The notes under the pieces: generated by a model
Told to the model about the DNA's origin: nothing
What the model saw: only the letters and a program-made list of their open reading frames with translations
Databases searched by the model: none
NCBI RefSeq assembly: GCF_012273895.1
Contig: NC_052118.1
Coordinates: 2,170,001-2,234,000, forward strand
Reading direction: 5' to 3'
DNA: 64,000 nucleotides
From: Zerene cesonia
Lineage: Eukaryota > Arthropoda > Insecta > Lepidoptera > Pieridae
In this document: piece after piece, positions 44,944-57,700 of the stretch
Position numbering within the stretch: the stretch's first letter is position 1
How the letters are laid out: each line of letters starts with the position of its first letter
Program-made: the position numbers and the translations under genes

Positions 44944-47900
44944 AGAAGTGATGATATCTTAGGCCACACAAAAATAGCTTTATCAAAAATTTGAGCCAGC
45001 CTCGATATAAGCTTTGATAACATTATCGTTACATTAAATTCTTTCGTATTAAAATAATATTTCTTAGACCCTGTATTCTTAGCAGTACAAATAAATGACA
45101 AGTCCAATATTTTCTTAGGACAGCGCCCTGAAATTACACAGCCTTTGTCAGTGATAACATAACCTATCTCTTGTTAACTCAAACAGAATATATTCTACGT
45201 AATAAGGCCTTAGAATTTCCGCATGTTCAACCCTATTTAATAACTGACGTGCTAATAGGTCTATAGGAATGATAAGTTTATTTATGAATTTGTAAAGGGC
45301 AAGTGTAAATTTGATAATTAAGGTAAGTACAATGTTGATTTCGCAAAAACATCCCTCTTCCCTTTGTGAAAGTGTTGGTGTTGAAAAGTAAACACGTATA
45401 TTCGAACCTGCCTTTTATACCAAACGCTTTTTTATTATTTAAACGTTTACGCGCTAATGTGTATATAAAAAACTACGTATCGTGTTCGTGAAGATGTACT
45501 TATTTACTATTATTTTAGTTGAATACTAAAATTTAAAATTCGTTTCAGTTATCAAGATAAAGTCAATACATTTTTTTATTTAACTAGACGAAACATTGAT
45601 ACTACTGTTTAATTCCATTAAAACTATGTTATAAACAAAACTTTCGCAAAGATAAATCTTACCAAAGATGATAATTCCATAAATGGTAAAATGTAAAGTA
45701 ACACTCAGATAATTACTATACTATGTGAAAGATAGTAATAATCCGAGGAGATAAGTCGACGAAAATATTAGCGCGCCAAAGCTAGCTGTTACGTATAAAT
45801 TATAATGTATTACGCTGCTCTAAAAGCAGGTCATGTTCAGGTAAGTAAGTGAAAATCTTCATTCTATTTCACGAATATTATTCATTACTCGCTGTTACAC
45901 CCGACTTCGTCCATATACCGTATGGATCCATTTTTTTTTTTCACGGTATATTTTTGTGACCAGTCCTTAAAATTTGTTGAAGGAAACCTTATAGTAATAG
46001 ACAAGCTCACTTTCCTCACTTTGTTAAATAATTACAATTAAATAGGAGTAAGAATAGAAAAAGAAATAGTCCTCGTGACTGAATTTCAGTCTTAATGGCC
46101 ACTGTCGACGGAAACTAAACAGCTACGCAGGAGAAATTGTCTTCAAAAAGGAGATGAGATGCTGAATTATCTATGTGTAATCACCAATAAATAATGCATG
46201 CTAACTTTACACCCTAGTTTCGAATTTCTCGTACAAAATTGTACAAAATTTACTATGAGATGAATTTGACACCCTAAAAGCTTTCACGACAAAAAGTATG
46301 ATCTATGAATAGTATGTCAACCATTTGCATTGCTTGTTTCGCATTTATAATAATAAAATGAATAACTGCTTTAGTTACCGATAGGGGGGAAAATTTGTTG
46401 AGTAGTCTACGAGTCCATCGCCAAAAAACAAACAACAAAATATGATATGAACATGTTATTTCAGAATCTTACGTTATAATAATACATAAAATATTTCAGC
46501 TACAAATTTTTTTACATTTATTTATATATAAGATAAAAAAAATACTCTCAAATAGTAATCCAACTGATCTCAGTAAGCAATACAAGAATTTTATATTAAA
46601 ATCATGTAAATATAGACTAACTCAAATTATGCACAATCATTTACATAATCTCGTATTCAAATACGTAAGAGTTCTGCTAATTTTATTTGTTTTCCCGCAG
46701 AATAAATAAGGTCAGGGCATTATTTAATTTTTAAAACATACTTGCATGTCTGCTCTGTCTAATGAAATGAATTATTTTAATGAAAGGCATCTAGGCTCGA
46801 TTTATTATAAATTCTAGCGTGGCTTTTTACTTCCTATCAATCATATAGATATCCTTTCTTTAAAGAAATATATCATAAAGTCCTGAAACAAATACATAAA
46901 GTATAAATTTTACTCACACGATGTGACTATAACAGTTATAAAGTAAATAAACTATTGAGAAATAGCTTATGCTAATCAAAAGAATAACATTGGAAAACAC
47001 AAGCGACATTTGTAAATTTATGGACCGCAAAAGTGATTTTCATAAAAAAACACTGTAATTTGTAGTATGCAATGAATGTTTGTGCATGTTTTAATGCTAA
47101 CAATTTAATGATAGACTCAGTTCGTCGACTAAATGCTATATTTTGCTTAGTTTACTGAAATACATTTCTATGTTTGAATTAGTATTGCTTTTAAAAATTA
47201 TTCAGGGAGTTATTATAAATTTAAGTTTTTTTTTATTATTAATATCGATTTCTTGGGCCATTATTTTTTTAAGATTTTGATCTGGAGCTGTTCTGAAAAT
47301 AGAGAAAAATATGTGCCGAGTATTAGATAAAGATGCCTTTTGAGCGAATAACTGCTAAGATTGGGTTTTGCTTCATAATTTTAAAAACGTACGTTTAAGT
47401 GCCCAGGACCACTGCGTTTTGCAAGGACATTTATTCCATTGTTGTCTCCTTAAGTTAGCTCCGGGCGGATTTAAGCGGTAAAAACTCGATCCAGTTGTTT
47501 TTGTATTAACTGTTGGATTCCATTAGAATTTTAGGGTCCACCCTTATGGCCAGCGGCGGAAAGTGTTTTTGTAACACCCCCGCACTTCCTACCGGTTCAT
47601 TAATTTCCCTCGAATCTTCTGGACAATGATCAAAAAGAAACAGCCCAATTTGTCTCGATAGTGCTTGTTATATAAAAATGTTTTATTTCCTTAATTGTAT
47701 TTCGTTGTCAACATAACAATGAGGAAATTGAAAATTTCTTCTGTCATATTTTTTAAGCGGTATTTGATTAAACATTGAATCAACTTTTGCTTCATGGTTC
47801 TTATATTAATATCAAAATATATTTCATTAACTAAAATATAAAATTACATACAATTGTATATCAAATTACACAAATTAAAGAACGAACGTTTTAATAAAAT

Positions 47901-49114
47901 TGCAATAAGATATGGTAAGCGATGAGTTTACTTTATCCATAGACGTACGCGAAGAAATCAAATCTCAAATTACTAGATTTACCAATAATTAAAACTTATC
48001 CAGCGTTTCTCAGTAAAAAATAAAACAAAACAAAAGGACAAACTTCTTAAGCCCACCAAAATTCTAGTTTTTCTATCACAAAAGGCTCAAACAGAATTTC
48101 CAAGCATCTCTCAATCGTATTTAACAACTTAAAATGACAATTCAAATTGAAAACGATTTGTTAAAATTCATCAAAACAGATTTTTGCCTCTTATTTCATA
48201 TCTACTAATAATAATCAATTAATATTTAATTCTAGGATACCACATTTTATCATTGGGAATCCATTTTTGTGATGTTTATTTTGTTATAACATATATTGTG
48301 TTTGACAGACCCAGAGATAATATATAAGAAGTACAGAATATAAGAAATAAGTGTGGAATAGAAGAGTAACAATATAAAAAAGTTTTGGAAGCAGCGTTTA
48401 ATTATATTTCTTAGACGCGACTTTAGCTTTTATGAGCGGGCTCCTTAATAACGAATGTAATGATATCACAAATATTTTATACAGATAAGTGCAACAGGAT
48501 TTCATGTAGCCAAATAATATTTTTAATGAGGCGTCTGCTAACTTTAATATCACGTTGAAAGCATTGAAGTTCATAGTTTTTAATAGCAGCCTTTAATCAT
48601 TTTAATGTGTTGGGTTTTCGAATAAAACGCACCGTGTAAATATTTTAATGCATTTTCAGGAGTGCTTTAATTCGATAGTTTGAGTTTGTGAAATTATAAT
48701 TATGCTAGAAAAAAGTATTGTTTACAATAGTTATATACTTAAAATAGAGAAAGAATACAGGATTCCACATATAGAATGGCGCGTTTTATTATTTAGAAAA
48801 ATTGCTAAATCGCTGTTGCATGTATCATGTTTAAAATATAAAAAATAGTTTTTAAATTTGTTTCTAGGACAGGTAGAAGAAAGAGTAATGAAAATATGTT
48901 TGGGAAATATATATAATTGTAATGATATATTAACCTTGAAAGTATATATTACTAGTATTACGACCGCGGCTTCGACCGCATTGTCAAAGAAAATTCCCAT
49001 AAGAAACGCATTGAAAAACATTGTCTATGCTACTCTCAAACCTCTTAGCCAAATACAAATAACATAGAAATGGATAGGCTTTATAGCACAGTGAAAAGAT
49101 AAATAGAGAAATAA
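44944..49114. other. Long unique stretch
   Basis: About 4 kb with few recognisable repeats. 47400-47640 is markedly richer in GC (TCCGGGCGGATTTAAGCGG, GGCCAGCGGCGGAAAG, ACACCCCCGCACTTCC) and looks unique. I found no exon with convincing splice sites in it. A conserved non-coding element is possible. Confidence 0.4.
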
Positions 49115-49148
49115 ACAAACACTTTCGCATTTTAAATATTGGTAAGGA
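49115..49148 (-). mobile_element. Helitron-like 5' end fragment
   Basis: On the minus strand ATCCTTACCAATATTTAAAA TGCGAAAGTG is the start of a family A or G element. Nothing follows. Confidence 0.35.
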
Positions 49149-49660
49149 TTTTCATTCGTCATCACTTTATTTTATTGCCTTCGAATTTTTCGATTGAACC
49201 ACAAAAAAGGTTGGTAATCCCTTCGGCATACGTAAAGGTAACTAATCGTTTTTCCGCCTGTCCGAGAAACAGACTTTCGAAAACCTTTTTCGTCATTTCA
49301 CAAATCAAATGGCACTATAAAAAAGAATCATTGATTGAATATTTGTTGCATACGTTGCATGATGTGTGTCTTAGTATTAAAATATCGTGGCACTAAAGTT
49401 TAGCTGAACATAAAACGCGAATGTTAGCGAACATTGTAAACAACCATCAATTAGGGTTCCTTCACCATAAGGCGAGGCTGGGCGTGTCCGCTATTAATTA
49501 TCCAGAGTCACTCCGAGCGATCTACGGAACCACCTGATTGATGAACGACGAAGTACTAACCAAGTGTTAAAGATACATTGTCAACCATATCCGTCTAGAA
49601 TATAGGTTATAAAGTTGGTATGATTTGAGTTTTTCTTTATAGTTTTAAGAAAATGGACAC
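49149..49660. other. Unique stretch
   Basis: 49440-49560 is richer in GC. Nothing recognised. Confidence 0.4.
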
Positions 49661-49711
49661 TATTTGCAGTATATAAATCCTACATATTAGTAGGATTATA
49701 TACTGCAAATA
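49661..49711. repeat. 23-bp foldback at a Helitron 5' end
   Basis: TATTTGCAGTATATAAATCC TAC (49661-49683) and its near-perfect reverse complement (49690-49711, one bulged A) face each other across 6 bases. The left arm is flank plus the first six bases of the family A element (TCCTAC). The right arm lies inside the element. Confidence 0.85.
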
Positions 49712-49889
49712 CCGGATATAAATGCGAAAGTTTGTGAGGAGGGGTGTATGTGTATGTTTGTTACTCTTTCAAGCAAAAACTTCTTAACCGATTGCTATGA
49801 AATTCGGTACGTAGATAGCTGGACAACTGGTATAACACATAGGCAACTTTCTATCCCAATATTCCTACGGGATCACGGGGCGCAGCTAG
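49678..49889 (+). mobile_element. Helitron-like family A copy with altered 5' end
   Basis: A (49677) | TCCTACATATTA, the right arm of the foldback, then ATAAATGCGAAAGTTTGTGA, GGTACGTAGATAGCTGGACA, AATATTCCTACGGGATCACG and GGGGCGCAGCTAG | T. The 3' end is intact. Confidence 0.8.
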
Positions 49890-49899
49890 TAGTTACAAA

Positions 49900-50093
49900 A
49901 ATAAACGATATTATAAATCGATGGGGTGTTTGTTCGTTGTTTTTCATAGCGCAACAGTGCAATATCACAATATGTTTCTTGATTCTGGACATAGAAGCCT
50001 AGAGAATGGTATAGGCTACGTTTTTAACGCGGCGAAATGTTTCATTCCCATGAGAATATCCTTCTGGATTCGTGGGTGCGGGTGAAAGGCTAG
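49900..50093 (+). mobile_element. Helitron-like copy adjacent to family A
   Basis: ATATTATAAATCGATGGGG start-like sequence, TAGAGAATGGTATAGGCTAC, GAATATCCTTCTGGATTCG and an end GTGCGGGTGAAAGGCTAG. It lies about 10 bp beyond the A copy in the same direction. Family not settled. Confidence 0.5.
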
Positions 50094-50258
50094 ATTTCTT
50101 TAATAATTTACTAGAGTATGATATGACTTGAAAGATTGATGATGCCTTTCAACGTGCCTTTGCTACAACTCAATAAAATTGTTGAATCGCTTGATATTTA
50201 AAGAATATAGTATGAGGAAAATATAATATTTATAAAATAAATTTAATTTCATAAATAA

Positions 50259-50436
50259 CTAGCTAACCCGGCAAACGCTGTTCTGCCTTACTCTTATAAT
50301 TTAGGGGTATGAAAAGTAGATGTTAGCCGATTCTCAGACATACCCAATATGCACACAAAATTTTATAAGAATTGGTCCAGCCGTTACGGAGGAGTTTGGT
50401 AACTAAAATTGTGACACGGTAATTTAATATATATGA
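50259..50436 (-). mobile_element. Helitron-like family F copy, complete
   Basis: On the minus strand A|TCATATATATTAAATTACC, CAAACTCCTCCGTAACGGCT, AATTTTGTGTGCATATTGGG, GAGAATCGGCTAACATC and GCGTTTGCCGGGTTAGCTAG |T. Both ends and A/T flanks are present. 178 bp. Confidence 0.8.
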
Positions 50437-51132
50437 TAATTATAGTTACTGTCACATATAAATGCTTTATAAATATTTATTTACGTAAAAGCAACAGCAA
50501 ATAGTGCAAGAAGCGGCAATATTGCTAATGGGTAAGTTTCACAATTCACGCTATTTCGAAGTCAATTATTTTTACCATAAGCTAGTGATCTGTTTTCCTA
50601 GTCACTTTCCCAATTCTATCTCATTATATAATCTTTATTATCTATATACCATAGAACTCACCATAAAAACATATTAAATCCCACAACAAATTATATGCAC
50701 AGATCATCACGACAGATAAGCTTACTAGGACGACTGGTTAAAATTTTGTAAATTATTCGCATTTATTTATTCATCAGTAATTATTTGAAATGAACAGATT
50801 TTTCATCCCATCTGGAACATGAAATGTTAATTAAAATTAATGATCTTTTTGACCAATTAATTGACAACTATCATGATGGTGTTAAAAATTATATATAATC
50901 ATTTCGATATCAAAAAAAATATTTATTAATATCAAAATTATAGAATTCATAATTGCGACTAATTAATATTCATGGAAACCTAAACATTACAATTTTATTA
51001 TAAGCTTAATTTTGTCTTTGATAGAATGATCCAACTCCATCCAGTCGTTGGTTTGTTATTTATATAATTTTTGTCAGTTATTTAAAGGTCTACAAGCAAA
51101 CAAACAGAATCTGGAATAGTCTATTTAAAAGG
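50437..51132. other. Unique AT-rich stretch
   Basis: Nothing recognised. Confidence 0.45.
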
Positions 51133-51159
51133 ACAGTAAACCGAATACAGGTTTACTGT
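51133..51159. repeat. Perfect 10-bp hairpin
   Basis: ACAGTAAACC, 7-base loop GAATACA, GGTTTACTGT, then a T-rich run. Too short for a microRNA precursor. Confidence 0.7.
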
Positions 51160-51194
51160 TTTATTTCACTTGTGAGCAAACTACATAAACTTCT

Positions 51195-51330
51195 TTTTTT
51201 AAGGTGGGGAAATCTCGCATGGCTTCCGTGGGTTGTGTCAGATTCCTACCGACTAAAACACCAACCCAACCCTAACCCCTGAAGGGGCCACGGGCCGTGG
51301 TTTCGATTCGTCCGCGACCAAACTACATGC
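51195..51330 (+). repeat. Interspersed repeat family P, single copy here
   Basis: GGTTGTGTCAGATTCCTACC GACTAAAACACC followed by GAAGGGGCCACGGGCC resembles, from memory, a SINE-like repeat with TGTCAGACTCCTACTGACTA in moth genomes. No second copy in this window to confirm. Confidence 0.3.
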
Positions 51331-51517
51331 ACTTCACGATTTTACTCAAAATGAACGCCACATCATTTACGAATGGACTGCTAAAATTCAGATAAAAGCT
51401 AATAAACATACAAAATTTATATTCTGTAATACTCTAAAACCTTATGTCTCCTCTTCACCTCCTGATTTTAATGAGAAATGGTATAGTAATAGTTTGAGAC
51501 ACAAAAAAAAACATATT

Positions 51518-51612
51518 ATGGGGTATTTTTATCCCGAAAATCCTATGCGGTGAACGCCCCGGACTATTTATTTATTCCTTTGAATTTGCGGGCGAAGCTG
51601 AAGGCAGAGTTA
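51518..51612 (+). mobile_element. Helitron-like 3' fragment
   Basis: TTATGGGGTATTTTTATCCC GAAAATCC and TTTGCGGGCGAAGCTGAAGG resemble a Helitron-like 3' half. The terminal CTAG is absent. Confidence 0.35.
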
Positions 51613-51892
51613 AGTATGCATAAATAGTATTTATTCGTAAGGTTGAAGGCGTTAATCACCGAACTTTAGTTGTAAATAGTTTTGTTTTAGTTAGTGTATT
51701 TGACTTGACGAATTTATAGGCTATTGTAGATACTAGAGCCACTGTTGTTATTCAAGGTGTTCCAGATAAGTGTTAATCCTAAGACTTAGTTTCTATACAG
51801 ACATATTTTTCTGTACTTCTTAGTTGGATTCTTTAAGTATTCTTTCACAGTGTAACAGAATGAAGGTAAGGTTGTATAAATTGCATTTGAAA

Positions 51893-52203
51893 ACCCCGAC
51901 CCCAATGCATCGTTTCGGAATTTGAAATTTGACATAATGTGTAATATAGTATTGAACTAGTCAATGCCTTTTATTTGATACCCATAATGAGGGAGTTATG
52001 AAAAATTATTAAACTCGAAATTCTGTGGCGGCCGCCATCTTTGACCAATTTTCATCAAACATAAGCTCAAAGCTATGAATCGCAAGAGAGCATGCTTTCA
52101 AATAAAAAAAACGCATCGAAATTGGTCCATCCATTTGAGAGCTACGATGCCCCAGACGAGAGAGACGAGATGTCAAACTAATAATACACCTCTTTTCACC
52201 GCA
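51893..52203 (+). repeat. Interspersed repeat family O
   Basis: CTAGTCAATGCCTTTTATTT GATACCC, GAGGGAGTTATGAAAAATTA, GACCAATTTTCATCAAACAT, GAGAGCATGCTTTCAAATAA and GGTCCATCCATTTGAGAGCT. The layout is familiar from other Lepidoptera, from memory. Class unknown, single copy here. Confidence 0.4.
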
Positions 52204-53011
52204 GTTAATTTTTTTTAATTTATGTTAGTGGTAAGCATTTAATTTGATATCGAATATTATAATATTACTGTGTATAAAAATAATATAATATAAAATACAT
52301 CACAGCATGTGTGTTTCACACGCTAGGTATCCTGCATTCTATTAGAAGGAATATCGAACAACATTTAAATAAATTATAACTTTATTACACTCTAGTTAAT
52401 ATTTCATAATAATATCGCATTATTGATTAATTTATGCATATGTATTTGTTTACTAGCCTTGAATGTTACACCTTTTTATATTCGAAAATAAAAAGTAATA
52501 TATCCATATGTGAATATGAACTTCAAACATCAATTCACGAGTATATAGCGACCATATAGTCCCTCACAATACACTAACAAAATATTTAAGCGGTAATGCG
52601 TTTCAATATCACAACATTAAAATTGCATACATCTTATGCACATACATTTAAAGTTGCCCGGTCCCAGTAGCTTCTATTGAAACATTTTTCATTCTGAACT
52701 AAAACATTTTTCATAGTCGCCACTAAAAGAGTTAAGGCACTTGCAAACATCTGGAGGACAGACAATTACGGAGTACGTCTGATGTCGGCTTATATGCTAT
52801 AAAGAAACACTGAACTAAGAATTTCCTGTTTGCCTTTGAAACTTTGCTCGAGATTAATGCTATTGCTGAAGTACTTACACGTACGAGACGTAGACCTGCA
52901 TGCAGACCGGTTTACATATTTAGTTTGCATGTCGCTAATTTTAAATAGCTTTGTATGTGTTATAAACCTATACATTGAAATCTATACATATACTTTAATA
53001 TATATAACTCG
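52204..53011. other. Unique AT-rich stretch
   Basis: Nothing recognised. Confidence 0.45.
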
Positions 53012-53169
53012 CAGTATACTACAAAGGTGAAGAGATTGTTTGTTTGAACGCGCTTATCTCAGTACCTACTGGACCGATTGGAAAATTCTGTCACTGTTGG
53101 ATATCTACGTGATCCCTGTGTGCTTTATTGTATATGTCTAACACGGCCGAAGCCGGGCCGGAGCGCTAG
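53012..53169 (+). mobile_element. Helitron-like family C copy
   Basis: AAGGTGAAGAGATTGTTTGT, GAACGCGCTTATCTCAGTAC, CTACTGGACCGATTGG and end GCCGGGCCGGAGCGCTAG. It aligns with 63662-63827. The left terminus is eroded. Confidence 0.75.
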
Positions 53170-53714
53170 AACAAAAAGAATGCAGTAAAATTATAGGCTT
53201 CATCCCCGATATAGAAACACACAACATATAAAGTTGTTTGTATACATATTTTTAGTTGTAAGAGTTACAAATATTTTTATATTTAAAAGTACTAAATAAA
53301 AGATATTAAGAATGACTTCATCCACACTGCGTCCAGATATACCCTTCTTTGATATTGTGATATTCACGTAGCGCCGCCTTATACACCTATTTTGCTATAA
53401 AGATCTTTATATTATGCTTAAAATGATTTGACATTTGTATGAAATTATATTCTACGCAAATTATTTTGGGTAAAGTTTCAAACAAACAATTTTGTGTCCA
53501 TTGATATGTTAGTTCTAACTACCATTTTTCTGTATAGACAATACGATAAAAAGTTATATATAGCAGTTTTATTTGACATTTAAATTTAAACAGTTTCATT
53601 CGTCGTAACAGTTTGAATTCTTAACGAATTCGCCCGAAGTTCAAGTCAATCGAAACTCCATGCACGCAAGCTGAATGGGGAATAATATGGGACAATAATA
53701 CTAGAATCGTGTGA
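53170..53714. other. Unique AT-rich stretch
   Basis: Nothing recognised. It would lie downstream of the candidate polyadenylation site. Confidence 0.4.
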
Positions 53715-54075
53715 ATACATGAATAAAAATACTTTATTGTTTTGCGAGATGCAACAGTTTCAAGTTAATACAGGCAATATAATAAAACCTGAAAGTTTAT
53801 TGCGCGTAGTAAGATAGTTTCTTAAGAAATTTCGAGAAGGTATTTTAATCATACCACGAAGCTGATTACAGTATAAGACGTATAGATTCGCATTTAATTA
53901 TACACGAGAACCTAACCTTCTAACAAAATTACAACAAAACACTGACGATAACTAAGATTAAGAATTACAAACACATTACAGACAAATAGATTTATTTTCC
54001 CTAAGGTCTAAGCTCAACTTCGGCCATGATTCCGCTGATCACAAGATTTTGACTTTATCAGAATCCTGATGACAG
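53715..54075 (-). other. Candidate terminal exon with 3' UTR
   Basis: On the minus strand a strong acceptor (TCTCTTATTTTCCAG, ending at 54076) opens a segment that stops early in all frames. One frame reads L-S-S-G-F then tandem stops TGA TAA (54060-54055), a second reads C-H-Q-D-S-D-K-V-K-I-L, and a third runs 19 codons. AATAAA occurs at 53801-53796 and again at 53738-53733, with a T-rich stretch after the second, giving a 3' UTR of about 340 bases. The upstream exon would lie at higher coordinates and was not found, so phase and protein are unknown. A chance acceptor plus AT-rich signals is the alternative. Confidence 0.4.
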
Positions 54076-54678
54076 CTGGAAAATAAGAGAAAACAGATTA
54101 AACGTAGGCAATAGAGAGTACGTGAGTAAATATAAAAATAAACTGTAGGAATAAAAACTGTAAGGCACAATAATGATAGATAAATTGCATGTGTTATATG
54201 TCATATTGCTTTAATATACAGTTATGATGTGGTAACTTCCCTTGCAAGTGGGATTTCACGTTATAAGTCGAAACTGGCTCGATCTCCTAATTTTCGTGGT
54301 CTGGTATACAATAAATACAATTATAAATATATATATTCGTAAAATTCCAATGTGAAATTATTCCATTAATTTCATAATTTAGTTTCTAGTCTCAAATACA
54401 AGTTATGAATGACAATTCAAGTGAAAACAAGTTGGGTATGAAAATTTGATATCTACAAAAGTTTTAATTAATTATTAAGGGAATTAAATTTCGTCTCGGT
54501 AGCTTCTGTATTCTTAGTAACTATGAGAACACGATGTCAATCAAATTATACGCAGAAATAGGAGACAGAATAAAACCCTCAGTACTTATACTGGGCGGAG
54601 ATAACATTCAAACAATAAAAACTCAAAACTCGAACATTTATTTATTCAATTAGACTTAATAAGATAGTTTTAGCATTT
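54076..54678. other. Unique stretch, intronic if the terminal exon is real
   Basis: Nothing recognised. Confidence 0.4.
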
Positions 54679-54740
54679 ACCACCAGTTTCTACAGAGATG
54701 AGCCGGCAAGAAACTCTGTACTCATTTTAATTCTACATAA
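54679..54740 (+). repeat. LINE-tail-like fragment, copy 2
   Basis: ACCAGTTTCTACAGAGATGA GCCGGCAAGAAACTCTG, matching 17396-17445. The rest of the element is absent. Confidence 0.4.
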
Positions 54741-57700
54741 TATGTAATACGTTTAATTTTTTTTCAAAACAAAAAATACCTGGATCAAAATTTCATCAAA
54801 ACAAACTTAATTACTTATATGTGATGATGATGATAAAAGAAGGTGAATAGATACTTTTCAAAATGCAATATTATTTCTACCAGTAAAAAAATCGAACATG
54901 GGAAAAGCTGGGAAGGGCGGCTAGTCATAAATCAACTCAAAATTCAAACAAAAAACGCATGAAGTTTTATCTTCGCTTTATAAATGACTAATTAACAAAT
55001 CTTGTAGGAGCTCACTATAGACCCACTTAGAAATGACTTGCAAACTAAAGTGCTAATCACGCCGCATCCATTAATCTATTCGTTCATCTATACTGACGAT
55101 TTTAATTAATAAATAGAGGCTGAATATAAAAAATCTTGATGACGCTGCTCGTCGGTTTAGGGAGTTTCATAGGATATTTTTATATACGTTTGACAATGAA
55201 TACAAAGTTGATTAGGATTTAATATTATTCTCTAATAATTTATAAATATAATGCGGATAAACAATCAAGTAATATATATGTTTGGTGCGGGGGAGGGTAG
55301 TAAAGTCTCCTGAAAATTATTTATAGTTCATCAATATTCTTATCAAATCTTTCTCAAACAATAACTCTTTTAAAATTGTACAATATCGCGCCCATTTATA
55401 TACATAAACAAAGTTATACTATAACACTCCATTTCATTCCTACCAAAGGATTCTCATTAAACGATATTTATTTGATTTAACCCAATATTGTTATAGGAAA
55501 TTTTCATATTAAATAAATTTGTAACCTTGAAATTCCCTTAAAAATATTCCTGCCTTTCTACGTCGTAACTTAATTAAAGTGCAGTGATTAAGATTCCTTT
55601 CGCCGCTTTATTAAGGCTTAAGATGTTCAGATATTAGAGTCACTTTGTGAAATACTTTCAGCATTATGTTGTAATAAATTATTGTATAATTAGAGAGAAA
55701 TTTTATTTAATATAAAGTATCAGAAAATATTCAACCACAAAACAACAACACTTATTTTTTACATTTTACTTTTTTAAATACATGTATTTTTATTTTTAAT
55801 TATTTGAAGCTCGGGAGAAAAATCTAGCCCCCAATATGCTTTCATCACTAACTTCTCTTCAAAAATTATTTAATAGTTTATTAAATAATTGGGCGGACTT
55901 TTAAGCAAGTAATTCCTGTTATAAGAATTTATACTTTGATACAGAATAAGCCAAGTTTTCCTTTCAGCAACATAATACCTTTATAGATAATTCTAAGGCG
56001 AGTAAACTTCAAAAGTTTTAACTTCAATATCAAAGCGCGAACCAACGTTCAGCGAAGTGACGCAACGAGCATTGATTTGTTATATTGAGCCTTATGGATT
56101 GGTTGATAAAGTTTAAATTACAACAATGGCGCCAAATTAATGCTAAACTGTATGTTAATATGTAGGAGATCACAATTTATATTACTTAACCATTATAACA
56201 CAGTACATGAAAACATACGTGCATACAGAACAGTACCAGTAACTAAGGTCAATCGCCCATAAAAAATAAATTATGTAAAGGAAAAGGCGTTCTATGTAAA
56301 AGTTTTATCTTAAATCTGGAACTAACAAATTAAGAGAAACAGTTTTGTAGCGTACCTGTTTAAAGAGATTCGATATAAAATTTAAAACTCTTTTAATAAC
56401 TTCATAATAGCCAAAAGCCTCGAAGCTTAACACGAAGTTTTATGAAATTTAGAGGTGCAATAATTGTATATTAGTGGAATACTTAGAGAAATTTAATGTA
56501 TAAAAAATTTTAACTAGGTTACATTATATACAGTACTGTTATTAAAGATAATGTAATTAAACAATCGTCTAGTACATATCATTCTTTCACCCTATACACA
56601 TTCATTTCGCCACGACTTTCGATACCAACCCCACGTCCTTAACGTTGTGTTCACAAACATTTCACAAAGAAAATATAAAAAACCATCTCCGTTTCGTGTC
56701 GCGACATGAGCAAAACTGCTCAATTGCAACTTCACAGAGACTTTGCGAAAGAATCATGAAAGAACTGTGATTGTACGAAGTGGAAAGGGTTTGGTCGCTT
56801 TGTCTTCAAATGTTTTCCTTCTGTGACAATTTCTTAGCATTTTAATCTCGCTTGTCGCTTTTGTATGGACAATTTAAGGATATTTGGGTAAAAATTGCAT
56901 TGCGACAGTGAATGTTTTTTTCATAATGACAAGAGGATGTAGTCAGTAGTACTGTACTACTCATGATAAGTCACAAAAAAGACCATAATGGACAATGAAT
57001 AAACCTACCTAACTTAACTTTTATGGCCACCATACTTAACCATATGGAGTACAAGAGGTTAAACGACGCACACACACATTTATACAATCGACGTGATGAC
57101 AGGGCCGCAAGTACTATTACGTATTATGCTCAGAAATAATAATTCACATTTTATTTAAAAATGATTGTATTAAAAAATACATCACTATTGAATAAATATA
57201 TCATTTATTGAGGAATGATATAAGTATTATGCACGACATGAGTGAAATCGCGATACACAGCTACTTATTTATAAATAGCATTTTACTAAGTTCACTGTAA
57301 ACAACTTAATACTAATAATAATAATTCTAATCCAAAAAAACACAACAAGTAGTACTTTCCGTTAACAGCTACGAGACCTGCAATTCATATAAGATGGAGA
57401 GAAGCCTCACCATTTTTTCCTATTTTGAACGGATCTTTGTAGATCTTCTTTTGAGTGTAGATATTGGATTTCTAGTATTAGATTACTATTTGAACTTGAT
57501 TTCAGTTAAAATAAAAGTAAAGTACGTGTTCTCTGGAGGAGAGGTTATAAGCTTTCGCTGCACAGGTTATTCGGAAGTCCAAAACCCAACTTCCCGTACC
57601 CTCCTAGGAAAATTACATACTTTTTGATTCCGCCAGGGTTCCAGTACATGTTCCCATTGTAAGCTAACGCCGTTACATCTATACAAAGTAAACAGTCAAC

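Noticed and set aside
45888..45915. CACCCGACTTCGTCCAT, like a Helitron-like 3' end
   Set aside because: Under 30 bases, no CTAG and no body. Cannot be separated from chance.
51270..51290. Telomere-like CCTAACCCC words
   Set aside because: A single irregular occurrence, not a TTAGG array. It fits inside the family P repeat.
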